From assembly GCA_963715575.1 (NCBI GenBank), contig OY970250.1, forward strand, positions 1,054,001 through 1,118,000: a stretch of 64,000 nt of DNA. The letters run 5' to 3'. The translations under genes were made by a program, and so were the position numbers. Positions 33,102 through 41,398 of the stretch are shown piece after piece (positions within the stretch are counted from its first letter, which is position 1; each line of letters starts with the position of its first letter). The notes under the pieces were generated by a model, which was given only the letters and a program-made list of their open reading frames with translations, searched no databases and was not told the DNA's origin. The stretch comes from AC-32 sp963715575 (lineage in GTDB: Bacteria > Actinomycetota > Thermoleophilia > Gaiellales > Gaiellaceae).

Positions 33102-34919
33102 CAGCCGGGCGGTTCCGAGATACGCCTGCCGCACGACCCCGCTGGAGGCGACCTCGGCGGCCGAGCCCTCGGCGAGCACCGTGCCCGCTCCGAGCACCAG
33201 CACGCGGTCGGCCACCCGGCGCACAAGGCGCATGTTGTGCTCGACCACCAGCACCGCGACACCGCGTTCGCGGATCCGCTCGATCGCGTCTGCGACCAGG
33301 CCGAGCTCCTCCGGCCCCGCGCCCGCTGCGAGCTCGTCCACGAGCAGCACCTGAGGCTCGGTCGCAAGCGCGGCGGCGAGCGCGACCAGGCGCTGCTGCG
33401 AGGTGGTCAGCTCGGGGGTCGGCACGTCCGCGGCCGCGGCGAGGCCGACGACCGCCAGAGCCTCGAGCGCTGCGGTCTCGGACGCCTCCTGCTCCCGCCG
33501 CGCGTGCGGCGTGGCGAGCGCGCTGCGCACGAGGCCTCCGTAGCGCCGGCGCACCGCGCGGCCGACGAGCACGTCCTCGAGCGCCGTCAGCTCGCGGAAG
33601 GCGGCGGTCGCCTGCAGCGTCCGGGCGATCCCGAGCCGGACCCGCTCGGCGGTCGTCGCGAGCGTCACCTCGACGCCGTCGATCTCGATCGCACCCGCGT
33701 CGGCGAGCTCGGCGCCAGAGATCAGGCGCAGCGCAGTCGTCTTGCCCGAGCCGTTCGGCCCGATCAAGGCCGCGGTCTCGCCACGTCGGAGCTCGAGCGA
33801 GAAGTCGTCCACCGCGATCACGCCGCCGTAGGCCTTCCGCAGGCCGGTCGCGCTGAGCACCGGCTCGTTCGGCCCCGGCGCGCTCGGGGACGGGAGCGCC
33901 GGCCTGCGCTGCGGCGGTGGCTCGCGCCGCAGCCAGCGCAGCGCCCAGGGCAGCACGCCCTGCCCGCCGAAGGCGAGCACGAACACGAGCAGCAGCGCCG
34001 CCACCGCCGTGTCGAAGCGCTCGAGCGGGAGCTGGAGCGCCCGCGCGAGCGGTCCCGCCGCCAGCTCGATCAGCCCGAGCACGATCACGCCGGCAGCCGG
34101 CCCCAGCGTCGTGGCGGCCCCGCCGAGCAGCACCGCGACGAGCAGCTTGAAGGACAGGAACGGGTCGTAGCTGACCGGGTCGGCGACCGCCTGCAGCTGC
34201 ACCGAGAGCCCGCCCGCGAGCCCGGCGACCGCGGCCGTGGCCGAGAACGCCCCCAGCCGTCGCCACGCGAGCCGCACGCCGAGCGAGGTCGCCAGCGCGG
34301 GAGTCTGGCGCAGCGCGGAGAGCTCGAGCCCGGGCGCGCCGCGACGCACTGCGGCAACCGCCAGCGCTGTCAGCCCCGTCAGCGCGAGCGCCACCTCGAA
34401 GTACACCGTCGGCGTCGCGTCGAGCCCGAGCAGCGAGCGCTGGGGCAGGATCAGTCCCTGCGAGCCGCCCGAGATCGAGGGAAAGGCGAGTAGGAAGAGC
34501 CAGACGAGCCACGCGAGCAACCACGTGCTGACGGCGACGAAGGCGCGGCGCAGCCGCACGACGCCGCCGGAGAGCAGGCCCGCGACGAGCGCGGCCGCCG
34601 TGCCTGCCAGCACCGCCGGCTCGAGCGGCCAGCCCGAGCGGGCAACGAGCAACGCCGAGGTGAAGGCGCCGATCGCCATGAAGGCGCCCGTGCCGAGCGA
34701 CGGCAGCCCGGCCGGCCCGACTGTCAGCCCGAGCGCGGTCGCCGCAAGCGCGAGGTAGGCGGTGTCCGCCAGCGCGTCGACGCGCACGCCCGGGAGCGAG
34801 AGGAACGGAATCACGGCCGCGATCGCCAGTGCCGCAAGCGCCAGCCAGGCCGGAGTCCCCCAGCGCGCGCGAGCCTCGCCGGCGGCGCGGCGCAGCTCGA
34901 CCGCGGTCTGCTCGATCAC
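33099..34919 (-). CDS. LivM-LivG fusion: ABC permease and ATPase in one chain
   Basis: This 606-residue protein joins a LivM-like permease (about 1-340, 'GTGAFMAIGAFTSALLV', 'SYDPFLSFKLLVAVLLGGAATTLGP') to a LivG-like ATPase (about 355-606). Walker A is 'GPNGSGKT' near residue 387 and Walker B is 'VLLVDELAAG'. The ABC signature reads LTTSQQR instead of a usual LSxGQQ or LPxGxQ form. No separate livF is present nearby, so the complex may use two copies of this chain or a distant LivF. The GTG start overlaps the livH-like stop. Confidence 0.9.
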   Translation of the reverse strand: MIEQTAVELRRAAGEARARWGTPAWLALAALAIAAVIPFLSLPGVRVDALADTAYLALAATALGLTVGPAGLPSLGTGAFMAIGAFTSALLVARSGWPLEPAVLAGTAAALVAGLLSGGVVRLRRAFVAVSTWLLAWLVWLFLLAFPSISGGSQGLILPQRSLLGLDATPTVYFEVALALTGLTALAVAAVRRGAPGLELSALRQTPALATSLGVRLAWRRLGAFSATAAVAGLAGGLSVQLQAVADPVSYDPFLSFKLLVAVLLGGAATTLGPAAGVIVLGLIELAAGPLARALQLPLERFDTAVAALLLVFVLAFGGQGVLPWALRWLRREPPPQRRPALPSPSAPGPNEPVLSATGLRKAYGGVIAVDDFSLELRRGETAALIGPNGSGKTTALRLISGAELADAGAIEIDGVEVTLATTAERVRLGIARTLQATAAFRELTALEDVLVGRAVRRRYGGLVRSALATPHARREQEASETAALEALAVVGLAAAADVPTPELTTSQQRLVALAAALATEPQVLLVDELAAGAGPEELGLVADAIERIRERGVAVLVVEHNMRLVRRVADRVLVLGAGTVLAEGSAAEVASSGVVRQAYLGTARL

Positions 34920-35848
34920 TCCCGTTCCTCCAGCGCCTCGGGCGAGGGCCGCAACGAGATCAGCAAGAGCACGAAGGCGAGCGGCAGCACCTCGCGGTAG
35001 GAGGGGCCGAGCTGCCAACCGCCGAGGTGGACGTTCGCGATCGCGGACTCGACCACGCCGAGCACGAGGCCGGCCGCGAAGGCCCAGAGCGGCGGCCCGA
35101 AGCGCACCGCCAGCGCGGCGACGAGGCCTTTCAGCCCGAGCAGCGTGCCCGTGTTGGCGTTCACGGCCTCGCCCGGAGCCGCGGCCACGGCGGCCAGCAT
35201 CGCGATCGCCCCGACCAGGGCGAAGGCGAGCGTGACGAGCAGCTCGACCGGGACGCCGACGACCCGCGCGCCTTCCCGGTCGTCCGCGACCGCGCGCAGC
35301 GCGCGGCCGTGGCGCGTCCGCTCGAGGAACCAGGCGGAGCCGAGCGCGAGCGCGATCGCCAGCCCGGCGACGAAGAACGCGCGCGCCTGCACCTGCGCGC
35401 CGCCGAGGTGGATGTACCCGGCCGTGCCGATGCGGTGGAAGGGCAGCGGGTCCGGGAAGACGTAGCTCGAGCGCTGGAAGACGGCGCCGATCACGGCGCG
35501 GATCGCGAAGGCGACGGCGGCCGTCCCGGCGACCCAGCCGATCGTCGAGCCGCGGCTCAGGTAGGGCTGCACGAGCCCGACGTAGGTCGCTCCTCCGGCG
35601 AGCACGCAGACGGCGAGCCCGACGATGATCGCCAGCAGGAAGCGCGGCTCGTGCGCACCGGACTGGCTCACCGGCGTCGTCCCCGCGAGCACGAGCAGCG
35701 TGGCGAAGATCCCGAGCCCGACCAGGTCGCCGAAGGCGAAGTGGATGATCCCGGTCAGCCGGTAGATCAACGAATACCCGGCGGCGAACAGCCCGTAGAC
35801 CCCACCCGCGGCGAGCCCGGAGACGATGACCTGCAGCGCGATCGTCAT
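34916..35848 (-). CDS. Branched-chain amino acid-type ABC permease, LivH type
   Basis: This 310-residue permease has the LivH pattern: 'VIVSGLAAGGVYGLFAAGYSLIYRLTGIIHFAFGDLVGLG', the EAA-like loop 'RTRHGRALRAVADDREGARVVGVPVELL' and 'AANTGTLLGLKGLVAAL'-like segment 'NANTGTLLGLKGLVAALAVRF'. About eight membrane segments are visible. It pairs with the LivM half of the next gene to form the channel. ATG at 35848 begins the conserved N-terminus. Confidence 0.9.
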   Translation of the reverse strand: MTIALQVIVSGLAAGGVYGLFAAGYSLIYRLTGIIHFAFGDLVGLGIFATLLVLAGTTPVSQSGAHEPRFLLAIIVGLAVCVLAGGATYVGLVQPYLSRGSTIGWVAGTAAVAFAIRAVIGAVFQRSSYVFPDPLPFHRIGTAGYIHLGGAQVQARAFFVAGLAIALALGSAWFLERTRHGRALRAVADDREGARVVGVPVELLVTLAFALVGAIAMLAAVAAAPGEAVNANTGTLLGLKGLVAALAVRFGPPLWAFAAGLVLGVVESAIANVHLGGWQLGPSYREVLPLAFVLLLISLRPSPEALEERE

Positions 35849-35876
35849 GCGGACTGGAGCCTCACATATCCACCCC

Positions 35877-36011
35877 CTCGCGTTTCTGGCGGCTCGCTGG
35901 CGGTGCGGCGCCGGAGGGGACAGTGCTGATGGCACGGCCCCGGAGAGCGACGCGCCGTCAGCGAGTCGGGCGGCTCCGCCGGCCGGGAGGAGCCGCCAGC
36001 CAGGAACGCGA
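35877..36011. repeat. Long imperfect inverted repeat beside the tRNA-like copy
   Basis: The left arm (35877-35895, CTCGCGTTTCTGGCGGCTC) matches the reverse complement of the right arm (35989-36011) apart from two extra bases and one mismatch. The arms are separated by about 93 bases that hold smaller hairpins. The right arm ends two bases before the tRNA-like copy. It could be a terminator-like structure or one end of an inserted segment. Confidence 0.4.
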
Positions 36012-36013
36012 GG

Positions 36014-36085
36014 TGCGCCCGGCAAGATTCGAACTTGCGACCTCTGCCTCCGCAGGGCAGCGCTCTATCCCCTGAGCTATGGCGC
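36014..36085 (-). pseudogene. Degenerate copy of tRNA-Arg(GCG)
   Basis: The 66 bases 36014-36079 are identical to the intact tRNA at 38684-38749. At the 5' end the acceptor strand reads GCGCCA instead of GCGCCCG, one base short and mismatched, so the seven-pair acceptor stem cannot form fully (72 instead of 73 bases). The anticodon arm and T arm are intact. It is probably non-functional or a duplicated target site. Confidence 0.7.
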
Positions 36086-36187
36086 GGGGTGCATCGGGCT
36101 GTGGCGTGCGTTCAGGCGCGCCGGCTGGCTCTAGCGGTTATTCGCGCTGGCTGGACTGGAGACCGTCGATTGGCGGATGATCCTTGC

Positions 36188-38635
36188 GTGGGACGAACGG
36201 ACCTTCCTTCGGGAACGGTGACGTTCCTGTTTACCGACGTCGAGGGATCGACTCGATTGCTGGACGAGCTCGGCGAGGCAACGTACGCGACAACCCTCCT
36301 GGAGCACCGGAGCCTCATGCGGGCGGCGTGCGCTCAGCACGGAGGTGTCGAGGTGGACACCCAGGGCGACGCGTTCTTTTTCGTTTTCGCTCGTGAGTCT
36401 GAAGCCGTTGCGGCCGCTTCCGACGGGCAAGCCGCACTCGCGCAGGGTCCGATCCAGGTCCGCATGGGTATTCACACCGGCGAGCCGTTGCTCACGGACG
36501 AGGGTTATGTGGGCCTAGACATCCACCGGGCTGCACGCATCTGCGGCGCCGCGCACGGAGGGCAGGTGCTCCTCTCGGATACGACCCGGCGGATGGTTGA
36601 GGTCGACGCGAAGGACCTCGGCGAACATCGGCTGAAGGATCTGCTCGCTCCGCAGCACCTTCATCAGCTCGGGCACGCAGAGTTTCCGCCGCCGAACGCC
36701 CTCTATGGGACGAACCTACCGATCCAAACGTCGCCGCTCGTCGGGCGCGAGCGGGAGCTGCGAGAGGTCGTCGACCTTCTCGGCCGGAACCAGCTCGTCA
36801 CGTTGACCGGTCCGGGCGGTTCGGGCAAGACCCGGCTTGCGTTGCAGGTCGCCGGCGAGGTCGCGGGCGACTTCAAGGCTGGCGTCTGGTGGGTACCACT
36901 TCAGGCGCTTACGGATCCCCGCCTTGTCAGCTCGGCGGTAGGACAGGCGCTCGGCGCCAAGGACGACGTCGTCAACTTCATCGGCGACAGGCACCTGCTT
37001 CTACTGCTAGACAATTTCGAGCAGCTGCTTGCGGCGGCTGCGGAGGTAGCTGCGCTGCTAGCGCGGTGTCAAAACGCGAAGATCCTGGTGACGAGCCGCG
37101 AACATCTTCGAGTCAGGGCAGAGCGCGTCTACGCGCTGCCGGGTCTCAATACGGGCGACGCAATGACGCTCTTCCTGGATCGCGCTCGCTTCGGGGGCAC
37201 CGACCTTCGAGAGAGCGCCGTCGTCGAGGACATCTGCCGCCGCCTCGACGGGCTCCCGCTGGCCGTCGAGCTCGCCGCGGCTCGTACGAACGTCTTGACA
37301 CCGCATCAGATCCTCGACCGGCTCGTGCGGCGGTTCGACCTGCTCACAAGCGGAGCGCGCGATGCGCCGACGAGGCAAAAGACGCTTCGGGCCACGATCC
37401 AATGGAGCCACGACCTTCTCCACGACGAGGAACGGCTCCTCTTCGATCAGCTTGCCGTGTTTTCGGGGAGCTTTTCCCTTGAATCCGCCGAAGCGGTATG
37501 CGGCGCTGACGTGAATGGCCTCGGGTCGCTGGTCGACAAGAGCCTCGTCCGCCGCTTCGACGAACGCTTCGGGATGCTCGAGACGATTGCCGAGTACGCA
37601 GCCGAACAATTCGCGGCCTCAGGTTCGGCGGAACACTTCCGTCGCCGTCACGCCGAGCACTACCTCGGCCTGATCGAACGCGGCGATACGCGCACGCTCT
37701 CCGCGGATGACGCGCAGCGGATCACTCAGGAATACACCAATCTCCGCTCCGCCCTCGGATGGGCAACGGCTTCGGAGTCTGCTCTCGCTCTGGGACTCAG
37801 CGCTGCATTGTGGGCCTTTTGGTGGGAGCGCGGGATGCTCGTCGAGGGCCGCCATTGGCTGGATTCGGCGCTTCGAGACGCTTCCGCGGAGGCCTCGCCC
37901 GCTCGCGCGAGCGCCCTTGCCGGCGCGTCGTGGCTCGCCTGTCTCATGGGCGAGTACGCACGTTCAGACCAGCTCGCTCGTTCGGCGATCGAGGTGGCCG
38001 AGTCGCTTGACGACTGGTCGCTTGTGGTGTTCGCATTGGACGTACGCGGAGATGCCGCGATGAGTGAAGGGCGCAGCGATGCCGCGCGCCCACTTTTCGA
38101 GCGAGCTGCCGAGCTCGCTCGCGCCCACGGTGACCAGCTCGGGCTCGCGATGGCGGTCGGCGATCTAGGTAATCTCGCCGCCGGGTCGGGTAGCTGGAAC
38201 GAGGCGATCCCTCTCTACGAGGAAAGCGTGGTCCTACGAGGCGATGTCTGGCCGTACAAGGCAGCCCCGCTCGTGAACCTCGCATTCGCCGAGCTCCAGA
38301 GTGGACGCGACCCCGCGAGCGTCGCAGGGCGCTACGAGGACGTTTTTCGGCTGGCGTGGGAACGAGGTGACCCCCTCATTGCGGCCGTTGCCGTGCATGG
38401 GCTCGCTTTGACCGCCGCGCGGGCGAATGCCCCCGAGACTGCGACACGCGTCCTAAGTGCCGCCGTCGCACAGCAGGAAGCTCTCGCCTACGCCACGGAC
38501 TTGTCCGAGATTGAGAGCACCATCGCGGAGCTGCGGTCGCAGCTTGGTGACGAACTCTTCAACGCCGCCTGGGGTGAAGGGCGAGGATTGACACCCGAGC
38601 AGGCTGTCTCGCTCGCACTCCAGTCCATTCGCTGA
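36188..38635 (+). CDS. Cyclase-domain STAND ATPase regulator with TPR-like repeats
   Basis: This 815-residue protein has a class III nucleotide cyclase domain (about 10-170: 'VTFLFTDVEGSTRLLDEL', 'VDTQGDAFFFVF', 'RMGIHTGEPLLTDEGYVGLDIHRAARIC') with both metal-type Asp residues. A STAND/NB-ARC ATPase follows (about 185-480: 'TGPGGSGKTRLAL', 'LLLLLDNFEQLL', 'RCQNAKILVTSREHLRV', 'LDGLPLAVELAAAR'), then helical TPR-like repeats to the end. No DNA-binding domain is obvious. Such proteins are thought to be signalling switches. Start is taken at GTG 36188. It lies in the tRNA-bracketed segment. Confidence 0.88.
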   Translation: MGRTDLPSGTVTFLFTDVEGSTRLLDELGEATYATTLLEHRSLMRAACAQHGGVEVDTQGDAFFFVFARESEAVAAASDGQAALAQGPIQVRMGIHTGEPLLTDEGYVGLDIHRAARICGAAHGGQVLLSDTTRRMVEVDAKDLGEHRLKDLLAPQHLHQLGHAEFPPPNALYGTNLPIQTSPLVGRERELREVVDLLGRNQLVTLTGPGGSGKTRLALQVAGEVAGDFKAGVWWVPLQALTDPRLVSSAVGQALGAKDDVVNFIGDRHLLLLLDNFEQLLAAAAEVAALLARCQNAKILVTSREHLRVRAERVYALPGLNTGDAMTLFLDRARFGGTDLRESAVVEDICRRLDGLPLAVELAAARTNVLTPHQILDRLVRRFDLLTSGARDAPTRQKTLRATIQWSHDLLHDEERLLFDQLAVFSGSFSLESAEAVCGADVNGLGSLVDKSLVRRFDERFGMLETIAEYAAEQFAASGSAEHFRRRHAEHYLGLIERGDTRTLSADDAQRITQEYTNLRSALGWATASESALALGLSAALWAFWWERGMLVEGRHWLDSALRDASAEASPARASALAGASWLACLMGEYARSDQLARSAIEVAESLDDWSLVVFALDVRGDAAMSEGRSDAARPLFERAAELARAHGDQLGLAMAVGDLGNLAAGSGSWNEAIPLYEESVVLRGDVWPYKAAPLVNLAFAELQSGRDPASVAGRYEDVFRLAWERGDPLIAAVAVHGLALTAARANAPETATRVLSAAVAQQEALAYATDLSEIESTIAELRSQLGDELFNAAWGEGRGLTPEQAVSLALQSIR

Positions 38636-38683
38636 TCGCGATGGGGGCCAGGTCACCGCATCCAAAACCGCTTGATTGAGCCA

Positions 38684-38756
38684 TGCGCCCGGCAAGATTC
38701 GAACTTGCGACCTCTGCCTCCGCAGGGCAGCGCTCTATCCCCTGAGCTACGGGCGC
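38684..38756 (-). tRNA. tRNA-Arg (anticodon GCG)
   Basis: A full cloverleaf can be drawn: acceptor GCGCCCG/CGGGCGC, D arm GCTC/GAGC, anticodon stem CTGCC/GGCAG with loop CTGCGGA giving anticodon GCG, and T arm GCAAG-TTCGAAT-CTTGC, with discriminator A at 38684. CCA is not encoded. Anticodon GCG reads Arg CGC/CGU codons. The first 10 bases overlap the end of the ygfZ-like gene on the same strand, so the tRNA may be processed from that transcript. Confidence 0.9.
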
Positions 38757-39529
38757 GGGGTGGCCAAGTGTAGCCGTGCCTCGGCGCCGCCGATCTCGAG
38801 CACGGCGTCGTCGGCAACCTCGCGCCGGACATACCCGAGGGCCCGGCCCGGCACCGCGCTCGTGACGCGGCCGGCCGCCTTGCCTTCGAGCACGATCTCG
38901 TCGCCGGGCTGCGCATCGGCAACCTCGAGCACACGCAACCGCCGATTCGGCCGACCGCGGTAGTGCAGGCGCGCGATCGGTTCCTGGCCTGGATAGCAGC
39001 CTTTCGTGAACGAGACGTGCGTCTCGTCGAGCCCCGCCTCGGCGGGGAGAATCGTCTCGTCGAGCTCGCGCCCCCAGACGGGCGTGCCGGCCTCGATCCG
39101 TAGCCGCTCCAGCTGCTCGTCCGGCTCGGTGGCGTCGCGCTCCTCCTCGGCCCAGCTCTCGAAGGCCTCCACGCCGTAGTCGTCGTTGCGGATCCCCTCG
39201 CCCGAACCGAGCTGCACGTAACCGCGATACGACTTGACCTCGATCTCGCACTTCGCCGCAAAGCGGGCGCGCAGCAGCGTCGCAGCGACGGTCTCGGCCA
39301 GCGCGGCCTCGGTGATCAGCAGGAACGCCTCGGGCCCTTCGCGCACGACGCGTAACGGCGCGACGATCCGGCTCTTCGGCGTCAGCAGCAGCGCCTGCCG
39401 CGACTCGCCCGACTCGAGCGACACGACCTCGTTCGAGACCATCCGCTCGAGGAATTCCGCGGCTTCGGGCCCGCTGACGGCCACGTAGCCGCGGTCGAGC
39501 CGGTACACCGTTCCGGTCGCGGTTTCCAC
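38747..39529 (-). CDS. ygfZ: Folate-binding YgfZ/GcvT-like protein
   Basis: This 260-residue protein has the YgfZ signature 'KGCYPGQEPIARLHYRG' and the folate-binding fold ('RGYVAVSGPEAAEFLERMVSNEVVSLESGESRQALLLTPKSRIVAPLRVV'). YgfZ/Iba57-type proteins aid assembly or repair of [4Fe-4S] enzymes using tetrahydrofolate; LipA, encoded in this window, is a typical client. GTG at 39529 is chosen because TACACT lies 6 bases upstream; GTG at 39556 would add nine residues. The 3' end overlaps the tRNA. Confidence 0.88.
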   Translation of the reverse strand: METATGTVYRLDRGYVAVSGPEAAEFLERMVSNEVVSLESGESRQALLLTPKSRIVAPLRVVREGPEAFLLITEAALAETVAATLLRARFAAKCEIEVKSYRGYVQLGSGEGIRNDDYGVEAFESWAEEERDATEPDEQLERLRIEAGTPVWGRELDETILPAEAGLDETHVSFTKGCYPGQEPIARLHYRGRPNRRLRVLEVADAQPGDEIVLEGKAAGRVTSAVPGRALGYVRREVADDAVLEIGGAEARLHLATPRP

Positions 39530-39535
39530 GTGTTC

Positions 39536-39541
39536 AGTGTA
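39536..39541 (-). promoter_or_regulatory. -10 box deciding the ygfZ start
   Basis: TACACT is 6 bases before the GTG at 39529 and lies inside the coding region that would exist if GTG 39556 were the start. The leaderless geometry favours 39529. Confidence 0.5.
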
Positions 39542-39556
39542 GGGACGCGAGTTCAC

Positions 39557-39887
39557 TCGAACGGGGGAGAGAGCCGGCGCGCGGGCCGCCGATATTCATC
39601 GCGACCCACCTCCCCATCCCCCTCGTACGAAACGGCCCTTGGGCCGTTTCGTCGTTGTGGGGGCGTTTCACGGGTCAGAACGAAGTGCCGCCGGAGCCGG
39701 GCTTCGCCCGGCGGGAGGCTCCGAAACTCGTCGGTAGTTCCACTCCAAGCGGCGGCTCCTGAAACGTCCGCCCCGAGCATCCGGCTGCAAGGAGGGGGCT
39801 CACGGGGGGACCAGGGGTTCCCCCGTGTTCCCGGCCCTTGGGCCGTGTCGTCGTTGTGGAGGCAGGTTTCCCTAAGATCCCGCGCCG
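39557..39887. repeat. Structured non-coding stretch with hairpins and a repeated 28-mer
   Basis: No gene is seen in these 331 bases. A 12-bp perfect hairpin occupies 39627-39652. A 28-base sequence at 39633-39660 recurs at 39832-39859 with one mismatch. A 7-bp hairpin lies at 39696-39712, and a palindromic repeat of the family described below lies at 39801-39827. TAAGAT at 39873-39878 may be the -10 box of the DHA2 exporter, 9 bases before its ATG. Confidence 0.65.
39801..39827. repeat. Palindromic repeat, copy 1 (divergent)
   Basis: CACGGGGG (39801-39808) pairs with CCCCCGTG (39820-39827). The right arm and the following TTCCC match the copy at 48997-49021, while the centre differs. Other copies: 42289-42315 and 48997-49021. 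Confidence 0.5.
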
Positions 39888-41357
39888 ATGGAGCTGGCCC
39901 CCGCAGCACCCGACCGCCGCTGGACGCTCGTCGCCGTCTGCACGACGACGTTCATGCTCCTGCTCGACATCACGGTCGTCAACGTCGCGCTGCCGAACAT
40001 CCAGCACGACCTGGACGCGGGCCTGACGGGACTGCAGTGGGTGGTCGACGCCTACGCGCTCACGCTCGCCGCCTTGATCCTGACGGCCGGCACGCTCGCG
40101 GACCGCTACGGCCGGCGGCTTCTCTTCACCGTCGGCGTGATCATCTTCACGCTCTCGTCGCTGCTCTGCGGCCTGGCCTGGAGCATCACCGTGCTCGACG
40201 TCGCCCGGGCGGTGCAGGGGATCGGCGGGGCGGCGCTCTTCGCTACGGCGCTCGCGCTGATCGGCGCCGAATACCACGGGCCGGAAATCGGCGGCGCGAT
40301 CGCGGTCTGGGGCGCGACGATCGGGGTCGCCGTGGCGTCGGGCCCGCTCGTCGGCGGCATCCTCACCGACGCCCTCGACTGGCGCTGGGTCTTCTTCGTC
40401 AACGTCCCGGTCGGGGCCTTCGCGCTGTTCATCGCCATGACACGCATGCGCGAGTCGCGCGACCCGCAGGCGGTGCGGACCGACGTCTGGGGCCTGCTCA
40501 CGTTCTCCGCCTCGCTGTTCCTGATTGTCTTCGGCGTGCTGCGAGGCAACGCCGAGGGCTGGAGCAGCGCTCAGATCCTCGGCTCGCTGATCGGCGGGGC
40601 GGTACTGCTGGCGGTCTTCGTGGCCGTCGAGCACATGCAGACCCGGCCGATGCTCGACCTCGACCTCTTCAGCCATCCGGGGTTCGTCGGCGTCTCGGTG
40701 GCGACCTTCTGCATCGGGGCCGGCATGTTCGCGCTCTTCCCCTACCTCTCGATCTACCTCCAGGAAATCCTGGGCTACTCACCCCTCGGCGCCGGGCTGC
40801 GGTTCCTGCCGCTGACGGTCTTCGTCTTCATCGTGCCGCTGACGACGCGCAAGCTCGCGCCCGGCGCGTCGCTGCGCTGGCTGCTCGCCGGCGGGCTGGT
40901 GCTCGTCGCGGTCGCGCTGCTGCTGATGCACGGGCTGACGCCGGGCTCGAAGTGGACCGCGCTGCTGCCCGGCCTGATCGTCGCCGGCGTCGGGATCGGC
41001 CTGGCGAACCCGGCGATCGCCGCGGCCGCGCTGCGCGCGGTCGATCCGTCGCGCACGGGCATGGCCTCGGGCATCAACAATGCCTGCCGCCTGACCGGCG
41101 TCGCCGTCGGCGTCGCGGCGCTCGGCGCGGTGCTGGAGGACCGCATCTCGACCTCGCTCGTCTCGTCACTCGGCCCGCGGGGCGAGAGCCTCGCCTCGGC
41201 GGTCGCCGCCACCGGCACCCGGGTCGCCTCGAGCAAGCCGGCGCTCGCGCATCCGGCGACGGTCGCCTACGTCAGCGGCCTGAACACGACCCTCCTGGTC
41301 AGCTGCGCAATCGTCGCCGCCGGGGCACTTGCGGCCGGCCTGCTGATGCGCACCTGA
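39888..41357 (+). CDS. DHA2-family (14-TMS) MFS drug exporter
   Basis: This 489-residue protein has about fourteen membrane segments and the EmrB/QacA motifs: 'LLDITVVNVALPNIQHDL', 'WVVDAYALTLAALILTAGTLADRYGRRLLF', 'QGIGGAALFATALALIGAEY' (motif C region) and 'GPLVGGILTDALDWRWVFFVNVPVG'. It should export toxic compounds by proton antiport. The ATG at 39888 is a clear family start. Upstream lies a hairpin-rich stretch; no regulator gene is adjacent. Confidence 0.92.
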   Translation: MELAPAAPDRRWTLVAVCTTTFMLLLDITVVNVALPNIQHDLDAGLTGLQWVVDAYALTLAALILTAGTLADRYGRRLLFTVGVIIFTLSSLLCGLAWSITVLDVARAVQGIGGAALFATALALIGAEYHGPEIGGAIAVWGATIGVAVASGPLVGGILTDALDWRWVFFVNVPVGAFALFIAMTRMRESRDPQAVRTDVWGLLTFSASLFLIVFGVLRGNAEGWSSAQILGSLIGGAVLLAVFVAVEHMQTRPMLDLDLFSHPGFVGVSVATFCIGAGMFALFPYLSIYLQEILGYSPLGAGLRFLPLTVFVFIVPLTTRKLAPGASLRWLLAGGLVLVAVALLLMHGLTPGSKWTALLPGLIVAGVGIGLANPAIAAAALRAVDPSRTGMASGINNACRLTGVAVGVAALGAVLEDRISTSLVSSLGPRGESLASAVAATGTRVASSKPALAHPATVAYVSGLNTTLLVSCAIVAAGALAAGLLMRT

Positions 41358-41398
41358 TAGGGACAAGCGCTCGCCTGGGCCGGCGTTCGGGGAACGGG

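Larger units (their letters stand above)
36014..38756. other. Putative islet bracketed by tRNA-Arg direct repeats
   Basis: A 2.7-kb stretch carrying one regulator gene lies between two direct copies of a tRNA-Arg sequence (36014-36085 degenerate, 38684-38756 intact). The segment looks less GC-rich than its flanks: the row at 36361-36420 has 36 G+C of 60, against 45 of 60 at 35221-35280. tRNA-derived direct repeats with foreign-looking DNA between them are typical of integrated elements, but no integrase is present. Confidence 0.45.

Noticed and set aside
36014..38756. Two tRNA-Arg copies as a tandem pair of functional tRNA genes
   Set aside because: The copy at 36014 lacks one acceptor base and has a mismatch, so the stem is broken; only 38684-38756 folds fully.
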